Shown here piece after piece: positions 26,296-35,043 of a stretch of 64,000 nucleotides of DNA. The stretch comes from Verrucomicrobia bacterium LP2A (GTDB taxonomy: Bacteria > Verrucomicrobiota > Verrucomicrobiia > Methylacidiphilales > Methylacidiphilaceae), in the NCBI GenBank assembly GCA_000526255.1, contig JAFS01000002.1, forward strand, positions 1,054,001-1,118,000, read 5' to 3'. Numbering within the stretch: the stretch's first letter is position 1; each line of letters begins with the position of its first letter. The notes under the pieces were generated by a model that was not told the origin of the DNA, ran no database searches, and saw only the letters and a list, made by a program, of their open reading frames with translations. The translations under genes and the position numbers were made by a program.

Positions 26296-27632
26296 GGATG
26301 TCTCTCCCTCCTCGCTTGGGCTCCCCTTTCCCGTCCCCGGATCCACTGGCTCAGGAGCAGGCGCTCCTCCTCGGTCATCCCGGTGAGATTGCCCGGAGGC
26401 ATCGCTCGCAGCTCGACGGCTTGGGACCAGACGAGCGGAAGAGCTTCGCGCAGCCCCTCCAAGGTGTCGAGGACGACCCCGGAGGGAGGGCTCGCCAGGT
26501 GGGCGAGTGTCGGTTTCGCGGCGTGGCAGCCGGAGCAGCGCCGGAGGAGGATCGCCTCCACTTCCGCGTCGGTCGCTTCGCGGGTGGGCGCTCGGGGAGG
26601 AGAGATGACTGGAGTGGGCCGGGCAAAGGTGATGGCGCCGAAAACGAGCGCGGCTCCCCCGAGAAGCCAGGGGAGCCAGGACTGCTGCCGCTGGCGGAGG
26701 TTGACCGCGTGGCGCACCGTCCCTCCTGCGAGGAGAAGGCAGAAGAGAACCAACCAGTTGTCCCTGCCCAGGAAGGCGAATGGGAAGTGGTTGCTGATCA
26801 TCGTAAAGAGCACGGGGAAGGCGAGGTAGTTGTTGTGGAGTGAGCGGAGATGCGTGCGCTCCACCTGCGCGGGATCGAGGCGCTCTCCCCGCTGAGCGGC
26901 GTGGAGAAAGCGCCACTGGGCGGGGATGATCACGAAGAGCACATTCCCCACCATGATGGTTCCGAGCACCGCCCCGGTCTGCACAAAGGCACCCCGTCCG
27001 CTGTAGAGGTGCGTGAGCGTGAACGCGAGAGCCGCGAGGAGCAGGCAGGAGAAGAGGGCGAAGAGCCGCGGGCGCTGGAGGAGGGGAGTGGCGGCGAGCC
27101 CGGCATAGGCGAGCCAGCCCGCCGCCAGGATCGCCAGGCTGCAGAGGACGGCCATTCCGGGAGAGAGGGGGGCGATCTGCGGATCGATCAAGGTCGCTTC
27201 CGGATGGGCGTAGAAGAGGAGGATGAGGAGCGCGAATCCGGTCATCCAGGTGAGGTAGGCATCCCAGCGGAACCAGTGGAGAAGGGCCGGGAGGGGAAGG
27301 GGTGCGGTGCGGTATTTCTCGAGCCGGTAGACGCCTCCCCCATGCACGGTCCAGAGACGGCCGGCGAGGGCGCTCTCCCCAGGAAAGCGTTCCAGGCTGT
27401 TCTCGACGAAGATGAAGTAGAAGGAAGCCCCGATCCAGGCGATTCCGTAGATGAGGTGGGCCCAGCGGAGCAGCAGGGGAAGCCAAAGGGAAAGCAGCGA
27501 GGTGCCGAAGCCCGGCAGGGAGCTGAGAGCGAAGAGGGCGGGCAGGAGGGCTCCGGCGATCCCGATCCCGAGGAGGAGAGAAGTCCCGAGGGAGGATCTC
27601 CTTCCGGATCGTAAAGGGGAGTGCGGTTCCAT
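26292..27632 (-). CDS. puuD: Membrane-bound urate hydroxylase with cytochrome c domain
   Basis: Oxidises urate to 5-hydroxyisourate and passes electrons to the respiratory chain instead of oxygen. The 446-residue protein has about eight membrane spans in the first 340 residues, including the RWAHLIYGIAWIGASFYFIF, VHGGGVYRLEKY, FRWDAYLTWMTG and RSLHNNYLAFPVLFTMIS blocks of the family. A C-terminal cytochrome c module carries CSGCH near residue 375 and a Met ligand candidate in AVELRAMPPGN. This is the PuuD family described for bacterial urate catabolism. It sits between guaD (9 bp gap) and allC (4-bp overlap). Confidence 0.92.
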   Translation of the reverse strand: MEPHSPLRSGRRSSLGTSLLLGIGIAGALLPALFALSSLPGFGTSLLSLWLPLLLRWAHLIYGIAWIGASFYFIFVENSLERFPGESALAGRLWTVHGGGVYRLEKYRTAPLPLPALLHWFRWDAYLTWMTGFALLILLFYAHPEATLIDPQIAPLSPGMAVLCSLAILAAGWLAYAGLAATPLLQRPRLFALFSCLLLAALAFTLTHLYSGRGAFVQTGAVLGTIMVGNVLFVIIPAQWRFLHAAQRGERLDPAQVERTHLRSLHNNYLAFPVLFTMISNHFPFAFLGRDNWLVLFCLLLAGGTVRHAVNLRQRQQSWLPWLLGGAALVFGAITFARPTPVISPPRAPTREATDAEVEAILLRRCSGCHAAKPTLAHLASPPSGVVLDTLEGLREALPLVWSQAVELRAMPPGNLTGMTEEERLLLSQWIRGRERGAQARRERHP

Positions 27633-27641
27633 CCTCTGGGC

Positions 27642-28163
27642 TTAGTAGTGGATCTTATTCTTCGATTGATTCCAGAGAGCAAAGGCCTGCCGGCAGGCGG
27701 GCAGATCGATGCGCTCGACCAGAAGGCGCCGCTCTTCCGGAGGAAGCTGCACCTCCTTCCAAAGGGCAACGTCGAGGAAGCCGGCTTCCGCGGCCAGGGA
27801 GGAGGGGGCGCCGCAAACGATCCTCTCGATCCGGGCCCAGTAGGCGGCTGCCAGACACATGGGGCAGGGATCGCAGTTGACGTAGAGAACGCATCCTCCG
27901 AGATCAAACCGGCCGATCGTCTGGGCGGCCTCCCGAATCGCTTCGATCTCGGCGTGGGCCGTTGGATCGGGACGGGCGGTTACCCGGTTGACTCCCCGTC
28001 CAACGATGGCGTTCTCACGCACGACGACCGCCCCAAAGGGCCCCCCCTCGCTCTGGAGCACGTTTTCGGTGGCCAGCCTGGCCGCCTCTTCCAGAAATCG
28101 GATCTCCGAAGCGCTCCCCTGGGCTCGGCCTCCCCCCGAAGGATCGGACGGTGAAGGATTCAT
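27642..28163 (-). CDS. guaD: Guanine deaminase (cytidine-deaminase-fold)
   Basis: A 173-residue zinc deaminase: TAHAEIEAIREA carries the zinc His and catalytic Glu, CDPCPMCLAA the two zinc Cys. The last 20 residues (ACRQAFALWNQSKNKIHY) end in a Tyr, as in the domain-swapped Bacillus-type guanine deaminase. A tRNA adenosine deaminase is the main alternative, but the position between xdhC (ATGA overlap) and puuD argues for guanine to xanthine conversion. Confidence 0.82.
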   Translation of the reverse strand: MNPSPSDPSGGGRAQGSASEIRFLEEAARLATENVLQSEGGPFGAVVVRENAIVGRGVNRVTARPDPTAHAEIEAIREAAQTIGRFDLGGCVLYVNCDPCPMCLAAAYWARIERIVCGAPSSLAAEAGFLDVALWKEVQLPPEERRLLVERIDLPACRQAFALWNQSKNKIHY

Positions 28164-28999
28164 GGATCGGGAAGCCCTTCACTTTCCGCTACGTCCGGGG
28201 TGGGGGAGGAGAGGAGGGAGAGGAGCTGTGCTGCGGTTGCAATCGCAATCGCGGCCGGGCTCTTGTCCCCGATCCCCGGGAGGCCGATCGGCGTGGTGAT
28301 GCGGCTCCAGGCATCCTCCCCGAAGCCCGCCTCTCGAATCCTCTTCCGGAAATGGGCACGCTTGGCCTCGCTGCCGATCAGACCAATGTAGCCGAGATCG
28401 GTACGGGCCAGGGCCGCTTCGAGGATCGCGAGATCTTCGGCATGGTCGTGGGTGAGGATCACGACGCAGGCTCCCGGAGAGAGGGAAGAGATCCATTTTT
28501 CTGGAATCAACCCGGGACAGCAGTGGACGTTCGCAGCACTGTCGAGAGCGGGGAGACGGCTCGGGTGAAGCATCTCCGGTCGCGAATCGACGAGGAAGAG
28601 GTCGAGCGGCAGGAGCGAGAGCACCTGCGCGAGCGCCCGCCCCACATGCCCCATCCCGAAGATCGCAACCTGGGGCGCTTCCCGGGTCACCGGCTCGAGG
28701 AAGAGGGAGACTTCGCCGCCGCAGCACTGGGCGCCCCACTCTCCCTTCTCGCCGGCCAGCCGCACCGTGATCGAGCGCGGGCTCCTCTCTCGGCGCTCCA
28801 GCATCTGCCGCGCCTCGGTAATGGCGCTCTGCTCGAGATTCCCTCCGCCGACGGTTCCGAAGCTCCCTTCGTCCGTCACGAGCATTTTGGCCCCGATGGC
28901 TTGCGGCGCATGGCCGCGCACCCCGGTGATCGTGACGATCGCGATCCGGGCATGCGTGCGCAGCAGCTCGCGAAGCTTGTCGATCCAGGGTGTGGTCAT
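28160..28999 (-). CDS. xdhC: XdhC-type molybdenum cofactor insertion protein
   Basis: Chaperone that sulfurates and inserts the molybdenum cofactor into xanthine dehydrogenase. The 279-residue protein has the N-terminal XdhC/CoxI domain (VTITGVRGHAPQAIGAKMLV, FGTVGGGNLE, GAQCCGGEVSLFLEP) and a C-terminal Rossmann-like domain (QVAIFGMGHVGRALAQVLS, DSRPEM, YIGLIGSEAKRAHFRKRI). ATG 28999 overlaps the xdhB stop and its own stop overlaps the guaD ATG, both as ATGA. The frame is open to 29302, inside xdhB. Confidence 0.93.
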   Translation of the reverse strand: MTTPWIDKLRELLRTHARIAIVTITGVRGHAPQAIGAKMLVTDEGSFGTVGGGNLEQSAITEARQMLERRERSPRSITVRLAGEKGEWGAQCCGGEVSLFLEPVTREAPQVAIFGMGHVGRALAQVLSLLPLDLFLVDSRPEMLHPSRLPALDSAANVHCCPGLIPEKWISSLSPGACVVILTHDHAEDLAILEAALARTDLGYIGLIGSEAKRAHFRKRIREAGFGEDAWSRITTPIGLPGIGDKSPAAIAIATAAQLLSLLSSPTPDVAESEGLPDP

Positions 29000-31383
29000 G
29001 ACTGGGACGCTGCTCCCAAGCAGAGCTGCGGGGTCCGTGGATCCACCCCTCCCGCTTTCTTGCCGGCCTGGCTCCCTCGGCGTGCCGCCTCGATCGCCCA
29101 ATAGACGCGCTCGGGCGTGGCGGGAAGTCCGAGATCGACCGGGCCGGAACCGAAGGCGGCGATTCCCGCCTTGAGGGCTTCCCGCACCGAGAGAGCGAGA
29201 AGGAGCGGGGGTTCGCCAACCGCCTTGGATCCGCCGATGGCGGGGCTTTCGGCACCGCGCGAAAAAAAACGGACCTCGAAGCGGGGAGGGAGCTCGCTCC
29301 ACGAGGGCAGCTTGTAGGTCGAGGCCCCCGCCGTTCGGAGCCTTCCTTCGCGATCCCAGAGGAGCTCTTCGCAGGTCACCCAGCCGAGACCCTGGAAGAA
29401 GGCTCCTTCCACCTGTCCCCGGTCGATCAAGGGATTGATCGAGCGCCCCACGTCGTGGAGGATCTCCACCGAAAGAATCCGATACTCCCCGGTAAAGCCG
29501 TCGATCTCGACCTCCGAGACGGTGGCTCCAATCGCAAAATAGGCAAAAGGAGTCCCTTGTCCGGTTTCCGGATCGAAGGAGAGCCCCGGGGTCCGGTAGA
29601 ACCCTTGGGCAAAGAGGGGGATCGATTGGAGGTAGGCCTCTTCGACGAGCTGGGTAAAGGAAAGAGAACGGGTGGGCTCATATTCGCAAAAGACCCGCCC
29701 ATCCTGGAAGCAGACGAGGAGGGCCGGGCAACCGAGCCGCTTCGCCGCCAGCGGGCGGAGGCGATCGAGAAGCTGGCGGCAGGCTTCGGCGACGGCCGGG
29801 CCGCTCAGGTCGCAGCCGCTCGATGCCGCCGTCGGGGAGCTGTTGGGGATCGCGTCGGTCCGGGTCGTCATGACCCGGATCGATTCGAGCGGCAGGCCGA
29901 GCGAGGAGGCCGCGATCTGGCGGATCTTGGTCTGGAGCCCTTGGCCCATCTCGGTGCCCCCGTGGTGGAGCTGCACGCTGCCGTCGCGATAGAGGAGCAC
30001 GCTGGCTCCCGCCTGGTTGAGGCAGCCGCGGGTGAAGGAGATCCCGAACTTTACCGGGGTGATCGCGATTCCCCGTTTCCAATGAGGATTGAGCCGATTG
30101 GCCTCCGCGATCTCTTCCGCCCGCTCCGCGTACCGGGTCTGCTTCCAGAGCGAGTCCCAGAGCGCCCGTAGCGATTCGGCTTCGCGAACCTCCTGGCCAT
30201 AGGGAGTCGTCTGCCCGGCCCGATAGAGATTGCGTTCCCGAACCAGGGAAGGAGAAAGGTCGAGATGATGGGCGATGCGGGTGAGGACCTCCTCGATCAG
30301 CGCCGCCCCCTGCGGACCGCCAAAGCCGCGGAAGGCCGTCTGAGAGGTCTTGTGGGTTCGGCAGACGAAGCCGACCGCCTCGATTGCGGGAATCCAGTAG
30401 GCATTATCGAGGTGGAGCAGAGCCCGCCAGAGGACGCCGGCCGAAAGGTCCTGGCTCCAGCCGCCATCCGCATAGAGCTCGACCTGGAGCGCAAGCAGCT
30501 TTCCCTCCCGAGTGAAGCCCGCTCGGAATCGCCCGAGAAAGGGATGCCGCTTTCCGGTCAGGATCATGTCCAGGGAGCGGGGGAGGCGGACGCGGACCGG
30601 CCTGCCGGCCTTGAGGCAGCCCAGCGCCGCGATGGCCGCGTAGGGAGCTGCCTGGACCTCCTTCCCGCCAAAGGCTCCGCCCATGCGCGGACACTCGACG
30701 GTGATCCGATGCCGGGGAAGGCCCAGCACGCGGGCGACGACCTCCTGCGTCTGGCTCGGATGCTGGGTGGAGCTCCGGACGAACACTCCTCCGTTCGCAT
30801 CCATCCAGGCCAAGGCCGCCTGCGTCTCCAGGGAGAAGTGCTCCTGGCCCCCCATCCAAAGGGACCCCTGGATCAGAAAAGGACTCCGCTCCCATGCGGC
30901 AGGAAACTCCCCCCGATTCAGCCGGAACGGTCCGGCGAGCCAGCACTGCGCTTCGATCGCCTCCTCGAGCCCAATCACGCTCGGCAGCGGCTCATAGTCC
31001 ACCGGAATGGCCGCCGCTCCCAGGCGGGCCGCCTCCCGGCTCTCCCCGAGAACCCAGGCGACCGGTTGACCGTGGTAGAAGACCTCATCGATGGGCAAGA
31101 GCGGCTCATCGAAAACGCCCGAGCTCGTATCGTTCACTCCCGGGACGTCGGTCGCGGTAAGCACGGACGCGACTCCCGGATATCCGAAAGCGCCCTCGCG
31201 CCCGATCTGGCGAATGCGGGCGTGCGCATGAGGGCTGAGGACCGGCCAGGCGTGAAGCAGATCGCGGAAGCGCCCGGCATCGTCGTCGACATAGCAGGCC
31301 CCTCCGCGGACATGGTCGAAAGCGCTCTCGTGAGGCAGCGGTTGACCGATCGGGCTCAATGGGGAAGGCGACGGGTTTGCCAA
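28996..31383 (-). CDS. xdhB: Xanthine dehydrogenase, molybdenum-binding subunit
   Basis: Large catalytic subunit (795 residues) that hydroxylates hypoxanthine and xanthine. It starts with the GGACYVDD entry of the aldehyde-oxidase/xanthine-dehydrogenase a/b hammerhead domain. It continues with the Moco-contacting RMGGAFGGKE and FRGFGGPQG blocks, HGGTEMGQGLQTKI, and ends with the KAVGEPPLL block carrying the catalytic Glu. It overlaps the end of xdhA by 28 bp. Symbols follow the bacterial split XdhA (Fe-S/FAD) and XdhB (Mo) convention. Confidence 0.94.
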   Translation of the reverse strand: MANPSPSPLSPIGQPLPHESAFDHVRGGACYVDDDAGRFRDLLHAWPVLSPHAHARIRQIGREGAFGYPGVASVLTATDVPGVNDTSSGVFDEPLLPIDEVFYHGQPVAWVLGESREAARLGAAAIPVDYEPLPSVIGLEEAIEAQCWLAGPFRLNRGEFPAAWERSPFLIQGSLWMGGQEHFSLETQAALAWMDANGGVFVRSSTQHPSQTQEVVARVLGLPRHRITVECPRMGGAFGGKEVQAAPYAAIAALGCLKAGRPVRVRLPRSLDMILTGKRHPFLGRFRAGFTREGKLLALQVELYADGGWSQDLSAGVLWRALLHLDNAYWIPAIEAVGFVCRTHKTSQTAFRGFGGPQGAALIEEVLTRIAHHLDLSPSLVRERNLYRAGQTTPYGQEVREAESLRALWDSLWKQTRYAERAEEIAEANRLNPHWKRGIAITPVKFGISFTRGCLNQAGASVLLYRDGSVQLHHGGTEMGQGLQTKIRQIAASSLGLPLESIRVMTTRTDAIPNSSPTAASSGCDLSGPAVAEACRQLLDRLRPLAAKRLGCPALLVCFQDGRVFCEYEPTRSLSFTQLVEEAYLQSIPLFAQGFYRTPGLSFDPETGQGTPFAYFAIGATVSEVEIDGFTGEYRILSVEILHDVGRSINPLIDRGQVEGAFFQGLGWVTCEELLWDREGRLRTAGASTYKLPSWSELPPRFEVRFFSRGAESPAIGGSKAVGEPPLLLALSVREALKAGIAAFGSGPVDLGLPATPERVYWAIEAARRGSQAGKKAGGVDPRTPQLCLGAASQS

Positions 31384-32756
31384 TGGAACTTCTCCAGGAG
31401 GTTTTTCGCTACGGCGAGCCGATAGGCCCTGCTCCCGCGGTGATCGTCGATTGGCGCAAGGGCTGCTGCGAGGGCTCGCCGGGCTCGCTCGATCGCCGGG
31501 AGCTCCCAGGGCTTGCCCTCAAGCTCCTCCTCCGCCGCCGCGGCACGGAGGGGCCGGTCGGCGACGCCCCCGAGCGCCAAGCCGATCCGTCGCACGCGCC
31601 GCACGGCATCGAGATCGAGCGCAGCGGCCAGGGAGACGGTGGCGATGTCATCACTCTGCCGCTTCGCGACCTTGTAGAAGCGGACGATCGAGGGATAGGG
31701 CTTCGGGATCCGAATGGCGCAGATGACCTCCCCGGGCCGAAGGGCCGTTTTCCGGTAGCCCAGGAAAAATGTGTCCAGGGAGATCTCCCGGCTTCCTTCG
31801 GAGGAGAGAAGCACGATCCGCGCATCGAGGGCGAGGAGCAGCGGGGCCGAGTCTCCCACCGGGGAAGCCGTCGCCAAGTTTCCGCCCAGCGTCGCGCGGT
31901 TCCGGATCAGGGGTGAGGCGAAGAGCGGGAGCCACTCCCGCAGTCCGGGCGGAGGCTCGGGGATCTCCCCGAGACGCTCCTCGATTGCGCGCAGCGAAAG
32001 CCCGGCTCCGATCTCGATCCCTTGGGCGTCCTCGCGGAAGCCGCGCAGCTCGGGGATCCCCTCGAGGCTGACCAGGCAGGGAAAGCGCCGAAAGCGGAGG
32101 TTGCGTTCCACCGAAAGATCGGTCATCCCGGCCGCCCACCGTGCCTCCGGATAGCGGGAGGAGAGCTTCCAGAGCGCATCGAGGCTGGTTGGCCGCAGGA
32201 AGCGTTCGGGACCCGATTCCCAGGAGAGCGGACCGAGCCGGGGCGGAGGAGAGGAAAGGCGTCGGAAGAGGGGATGATCGGCTTCGAGGGGGGGGAGTCG
32301 GAGCGCGGCATCCCGAATCGGCCGATAACCGGTGCAGCGGCAGAGGTTGCCCGACAGGGCTGCCAGCGTGGCTCCCCCTCCGCGCCGATCGCTCTGCTCC
32401 GCAAAGAGTGAGACCACGAACCCCGGTGTGCAGTAGCCGCATTGCGAGCCCCCTTCCTCCACCATCCCCCGCTGGGCCTGGCACATCCGGTCTCCCTCGG
32501 CCAGCGCTTCGACCGTATAGATCTCCCGGTGGGCCGCGGCGGCGAGGGGAACCAGGCAGCTGTTGATGGCACGCAGGCACGAAATCCCTTCCCGCTCCTC
32601 GACCCAAAGGAGGGCGCAGGCTCCGCACTCCCCTTCGGCGCACCCCTCCTTCGCCCCCGTGAGGCCGATCGACCGGACGTAGTCGAGCAGGGTCTCCCCC
32701 GCCTCGCTCGATCCGACGATGCGCACTCGGCCATTGATCGTGAGAGGAAAGCTCAT
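31356..32756 (-). CDS. xdhA: Xanthine dehydrogenase, 2Fe-2S and FAD subunit
   Basis: Small subunit (466 residues) carrying electrons from the Mo site to NAD. Domains in order: plant-type 2Fe-2S (CAEGECGACALLWVEE near 40), a second 2Fe-2S helical domain (QCGYCTPGFVVSL near 105, NLCRCTGYRPI near 135) and an FAD-binding domain (IRNRATLGGNLATASPVGD near 290). The frame continues to 33824, but ATG 32756 gives the natural N-terminus MSFPLTINGR. It is the first gene of the operon; the region before it is shared with the divergent allE. Confidence 0.94.
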   Translation of the reverse strand: MSFPLTINGRVRIVGSSEAGETLLDYVRSIGLTGAKEGCAEGECGACALLWVEEREGISCLRAINSCLVPLAAAAHREIYTVEALAEGDRMCQAQRGMVEEGGSQCGYCTPGFVVSLFAEQSDRRGGGATLAALSGNLCRCTGYRPIRDAALRLPPLEADHPLFRRLSSPPPRLGPLSWESGPERFLRPTSLDALWKLSSRYPEARWAAGMTDLSVERNLRFRRFPCLVSLEGIPELRGFREDAQGIEIGAGLSLRAIEERLGEIPEPPPGLREWLPLFASPLIRNRATLGGNLATASPVGDSAPLLLALDARIVLLSSEGSREISLDTFFLGYRKTALRPGEVICAIRIPKPYPSIVRFYKVAKRQSDDIATVSLAAALDLDAVRRVRRIGLALGGVADRPLRAAAAEEELEGKPWELPAIERARRALAAALAPIDDHRGSRAYRLAVAKNLLEKFHWQTRRLPH

Positions 32757-32926
32757 TGCGTCCAATTGCCCGCTTCCTTTCCGGCAAACCGCACCCTCTC
32801 TTCCCTTGCGCTGCCTCAGGCAAGCAGAAGGCGTGCCACCGTCTAATCTAGCCGCGATCTTCGGAAACCGGAAGGGGCAGCCGGACGCCATCGCGGCACA
32901 AAAGCTGCTTTTCGTCAGCCGATGGC
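32757..32926. promoter_or_regulatory. Divergent control region xdhA / allE
   Basis: The 170 bases separate the two purine-degradation transcription units and must contain both promoters. No strong consensus promoter is visible. AAAAGCTGCTTTT at 32900-32912 is a perfect palindrome 14 bp before the allE ATG and is a candidate operator. Confidence 0.4.
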
Positions 32927-33721
32927 ATGAGGGCAACTGGCGGTCAGAAGGATTGCTTGCCGGGAAGGGCGTCACTCCTCGGCAGCACGCGGACGGTGGT
33001 CGGCAAGACGCATGCGCTGCTGGATCCCGCAAGCCATGTCCACGGCGGGCTGCCGGGATTTTCCTCCGATGCGGTGGTCGTGCTGATTTCGCCCCCAATC
33101 GGGGCAGGCTTCGTCCAGTTTCTGGTCGATCTGGAGCCATACGAGGCGGGCGGTTCGAGCCTGCCGGGAATCGAGAGCTTTCTCTACCTCCTTGCCGGAG
33201 AGGCCTCCGCCGATCTCGGCGGGCGAGCAGCTTCGCTCTCCGCTGGCGACTTCTTCTTTTCCCCACCCGGCATCGAATGGAGCCTCCGTGCGGGCGGCTC
33301 CGGAGCTCATGCCGTCGTCTTTCAGAAGACCTATGCCCGCCTGCCAGGAGTGGAGCCTCCTTCGCTCGTCCTCGGGCGAACCGAGGAGGGGGGCGGTCGC
33401 CCCTTTTTGGGCGATCCCGACGCCCTTCTCCAGACCTTCCTCCCCGAGGAACCCTCCTTCGACATGGCGGTGAACCTCTTCCAGTTCCGTCCAGGCGCCT
33501 CCCTCCCCTTCGTCGAAGCGCACGTGATGGAACATGGGCTGTTGATGCTCGAAGGGAGGGGGATCTACCGCCTCGACGACGGCTGGTATCCGGTCGTGGC
33601 GGGGGATGCGATCTGGATGGCCCCCTATTGCCCGCAATGGTTTGCGGCCCTTGGTCCCACGCCGGCCCGCTATCTCTATTACAAGGACGTGGGCCGCCAT
33701 CCGTTGGATGGCTCACATTGA
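32927..33721 (+). CDS. allE: (S)-ureidoglycine aminohydrolase
   Basis: Bicupin enzyme (264 residues) that releases ammonia from (S)-ureidoglycine to give (S)-ureidoglycolate. The two cupin halves are visible: LPGIESFLYLLAGEASADLG with LSAGDFFFSPPG in the first, and FVEAHVMEHGLLMLEGRGIY with VVAGDAIWMAPYCPQWF in the second. The second cupin carries the Mn-binding Glu/His/His/Gln set. The family signature MAVNLFQFRPGASLPFVE is well preserved. It is followed 12 bp later by ureidoglycolate amidohydrolase. Confidence 0.92.
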   Translation: MRATGGQKDCLPGRASLLGSTRTVVGKTHALLDPASHVHGGLPGFSSDAVVVLISPPIGAGFVQFLVDLEPYEAGGSSLPGIESFLYLLAGEASADLGGRAASLSAGDFFFSPPGIEWSLRAGGSGAHAVVFQKTYARLPGVEPPSLVLGRTEEGGGRPFLGDPDALLQTFLPEEPSFDMAVNLFQFRPGASLPFVEAHVMEHGLLMLEGRGIYRLDDGWYPVVAGDAIWMAPYCPQWFAALGPTPARYLYYKDVGRHPLDGSH

Positions 33722-33733
33722 GAGCGGCAAGAG

Positions 33734-34990
33734 ATGGAGGATCGCTTCGGCTGCGCACCGCTTCCGATTCGCCCGGACCGGATCGTCTCCCTTCTGGAAG
33801 AGCTGGCCGCCTTTTCCGACCCACCTTCCCCGGGTGTCACCCGGATCCTCTTCTCCCCTCCCGATCTGGCAGCGCGAACGTGGCTCAAGGCTCGCTGCCA
33901 GGAGCAGGGACTCGCCATCCGGGAAGATGCCGCCGGTAACCTCTTTGCTCGATGGGTGGGCCGGGAGCCCGATCTCCCAGCGATTGCCACGGGCTCCCAT
34001 ATCGACGCTGTCCCGCATTCGGGTCGCTTCGATGGGACCGTCGGGGTCGTGGGAGCGCTCGAGGCCTTCCGGGCCCTCCGCCAATCGGGATTTCGCCCAA
34101 AACGGTCCCTGGAGCTCGTGGTCTTCACCGCCGAGGAACCGACCCGTTTTGGCGTTAGCTGCTTGGGGAGCCGGCTCCTCGCCGGAAGAATGCGGCCGGA
34201 GGATCTGGAAAGGTTGCAGGACGAAGCGGGCGAGAGCTTCCCTCGGCTCCGCGAGCGTGCGGGCTTGGCGCAACTCCCACTCTCCGCCCTTGCGCCGCCC
34301 CATTATGCGGCATTTCTCGAGCTCCACATCGAGCAGGGCCCGGTTCTCGAAGGGACGGGCGAGGCGATTGGAGCCGTCGAGGCGATCGCGGCCCCGGCCG
34401 CCTATCGAGTCCGTTGGGAAGGGGTGAGCGGACATGCGGGCACGCTGCTCATGCCCGATCGGCGAGATGCCCTGGCGGGTGCTGCGGAAGCAATCCTTGC
34501 CGTCGAGCGCGCAGCCAAGGAATCCGAATCTCTCGACACGGTCGCCACGGTGGGAGAGATTGCCGTGAGCCCCGGGGCTCTCAACTCAGTGGCGGGCAGC
34601 GTCTCCTTCGGGATCGACCTGCGCGACAGCGATCCGCGGCGACGCGAGCGCGTGGCGCGCGCCATGCGCCAATCCCTTGGGGAGATCGCAAAGCGACGAG
34701 GATTGAAGCTCAGTTGGCAAATCCTCTACGAAGATCCCCCCGCCGCTTGCGATCCCGCGCTCGTCGCACAGATCCTCGAAAGCGCCGATCGGCTCGGGCT
34801 CCGGGCACGGAGGATGATCAGCCGGGCCTATCATGACTCCCTCTTCCTGGCTCTCCTCTGCCCGGTTGCGATGATCTTCATCCCATGTCGAGGAGGGAAG
34901 AGCCACTGTCCGGAAGAGTACTCCTCGCCCGAGCAGATCGAGGCCGGAGTGCATGTCCTGGCCGATTGCTTGCGGGCCTTGGCGGGCTAG
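33734..34990 (+). CDS. Ureidoglycolate amidohydrolase (M20 family, UAH-like)
   Basis: A 418-residue M20 dinuclear hydrolase, paralogous to AllC. Metal-site blocks: GSHIDAVPHSGRFDGTVG, TAEEPTRFGVSCLGSR, ELHIEQGPVLE and GVSGHAGTLLMPDRRDAL. The C-terminal active-site region SRAYHDSLFLALLCPVAMIF followed by FIPCRGGKSHCPEEY differs from AllC's GAGHDA and matches the pattern I recall for plant ureidoglycolate amidohydrolase. Predicted reaction: ureidoglycolate to glyoxylate, CO2 and two ammonia. Other carbamoyl-amino-acid hydrolases share the family, but the pairing with allE supports this call. Confidence 0.85.
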   Translation: MEDRFGCAPLPIRPDRIVSLLEELAAFSDPPSPGVTRILFSPPDLAARTWLKARCQEQGLAIREDAAGNLFARWVGREPDLPAIATGSHIDAVPHSGRFDGTVGVVGALEAFRALRQSGFRPKRSLELVVFTAEEPTRFGVSCLGSRLLAGRMRPEDLERLQDEAGESFPRLRERAGLAQLPLSALAPPHYAAFLELHIEQGPVLEGTGEAIGAVEAIAAPAAYRVRWEGVSGHAGTLLMPDRRDALAGAAEAILAVERAAKESESLDTVATVGEIAVSPGALNSVAGSVSFGIDLRDSDPRRRERVARAMRQSLGEIAKRRGLKLSWQILYEDPPAACDPALVAQILESADRLGLRARRMISRAYHDSLFLALLCPVAMIFIPCRGGKSHCPEEYSSPEQIEAGVHVLADCLRALAG

Positions 34991-35043
34991 CCGGCTCGCA
35001 ACCGCCATCGACATGGGCAGATCCCTGCGCGAGGCATTGCCCC

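Noticed and set aside
25057-27486. An 809-codon open frame that fuses sequence antisense or out of frame in puuD to allC
   Set aside because: Only the part from 26295 carries the M20 family motifs; the rest is Pro/Ser/Arg-rich shadow of the puuD frame.
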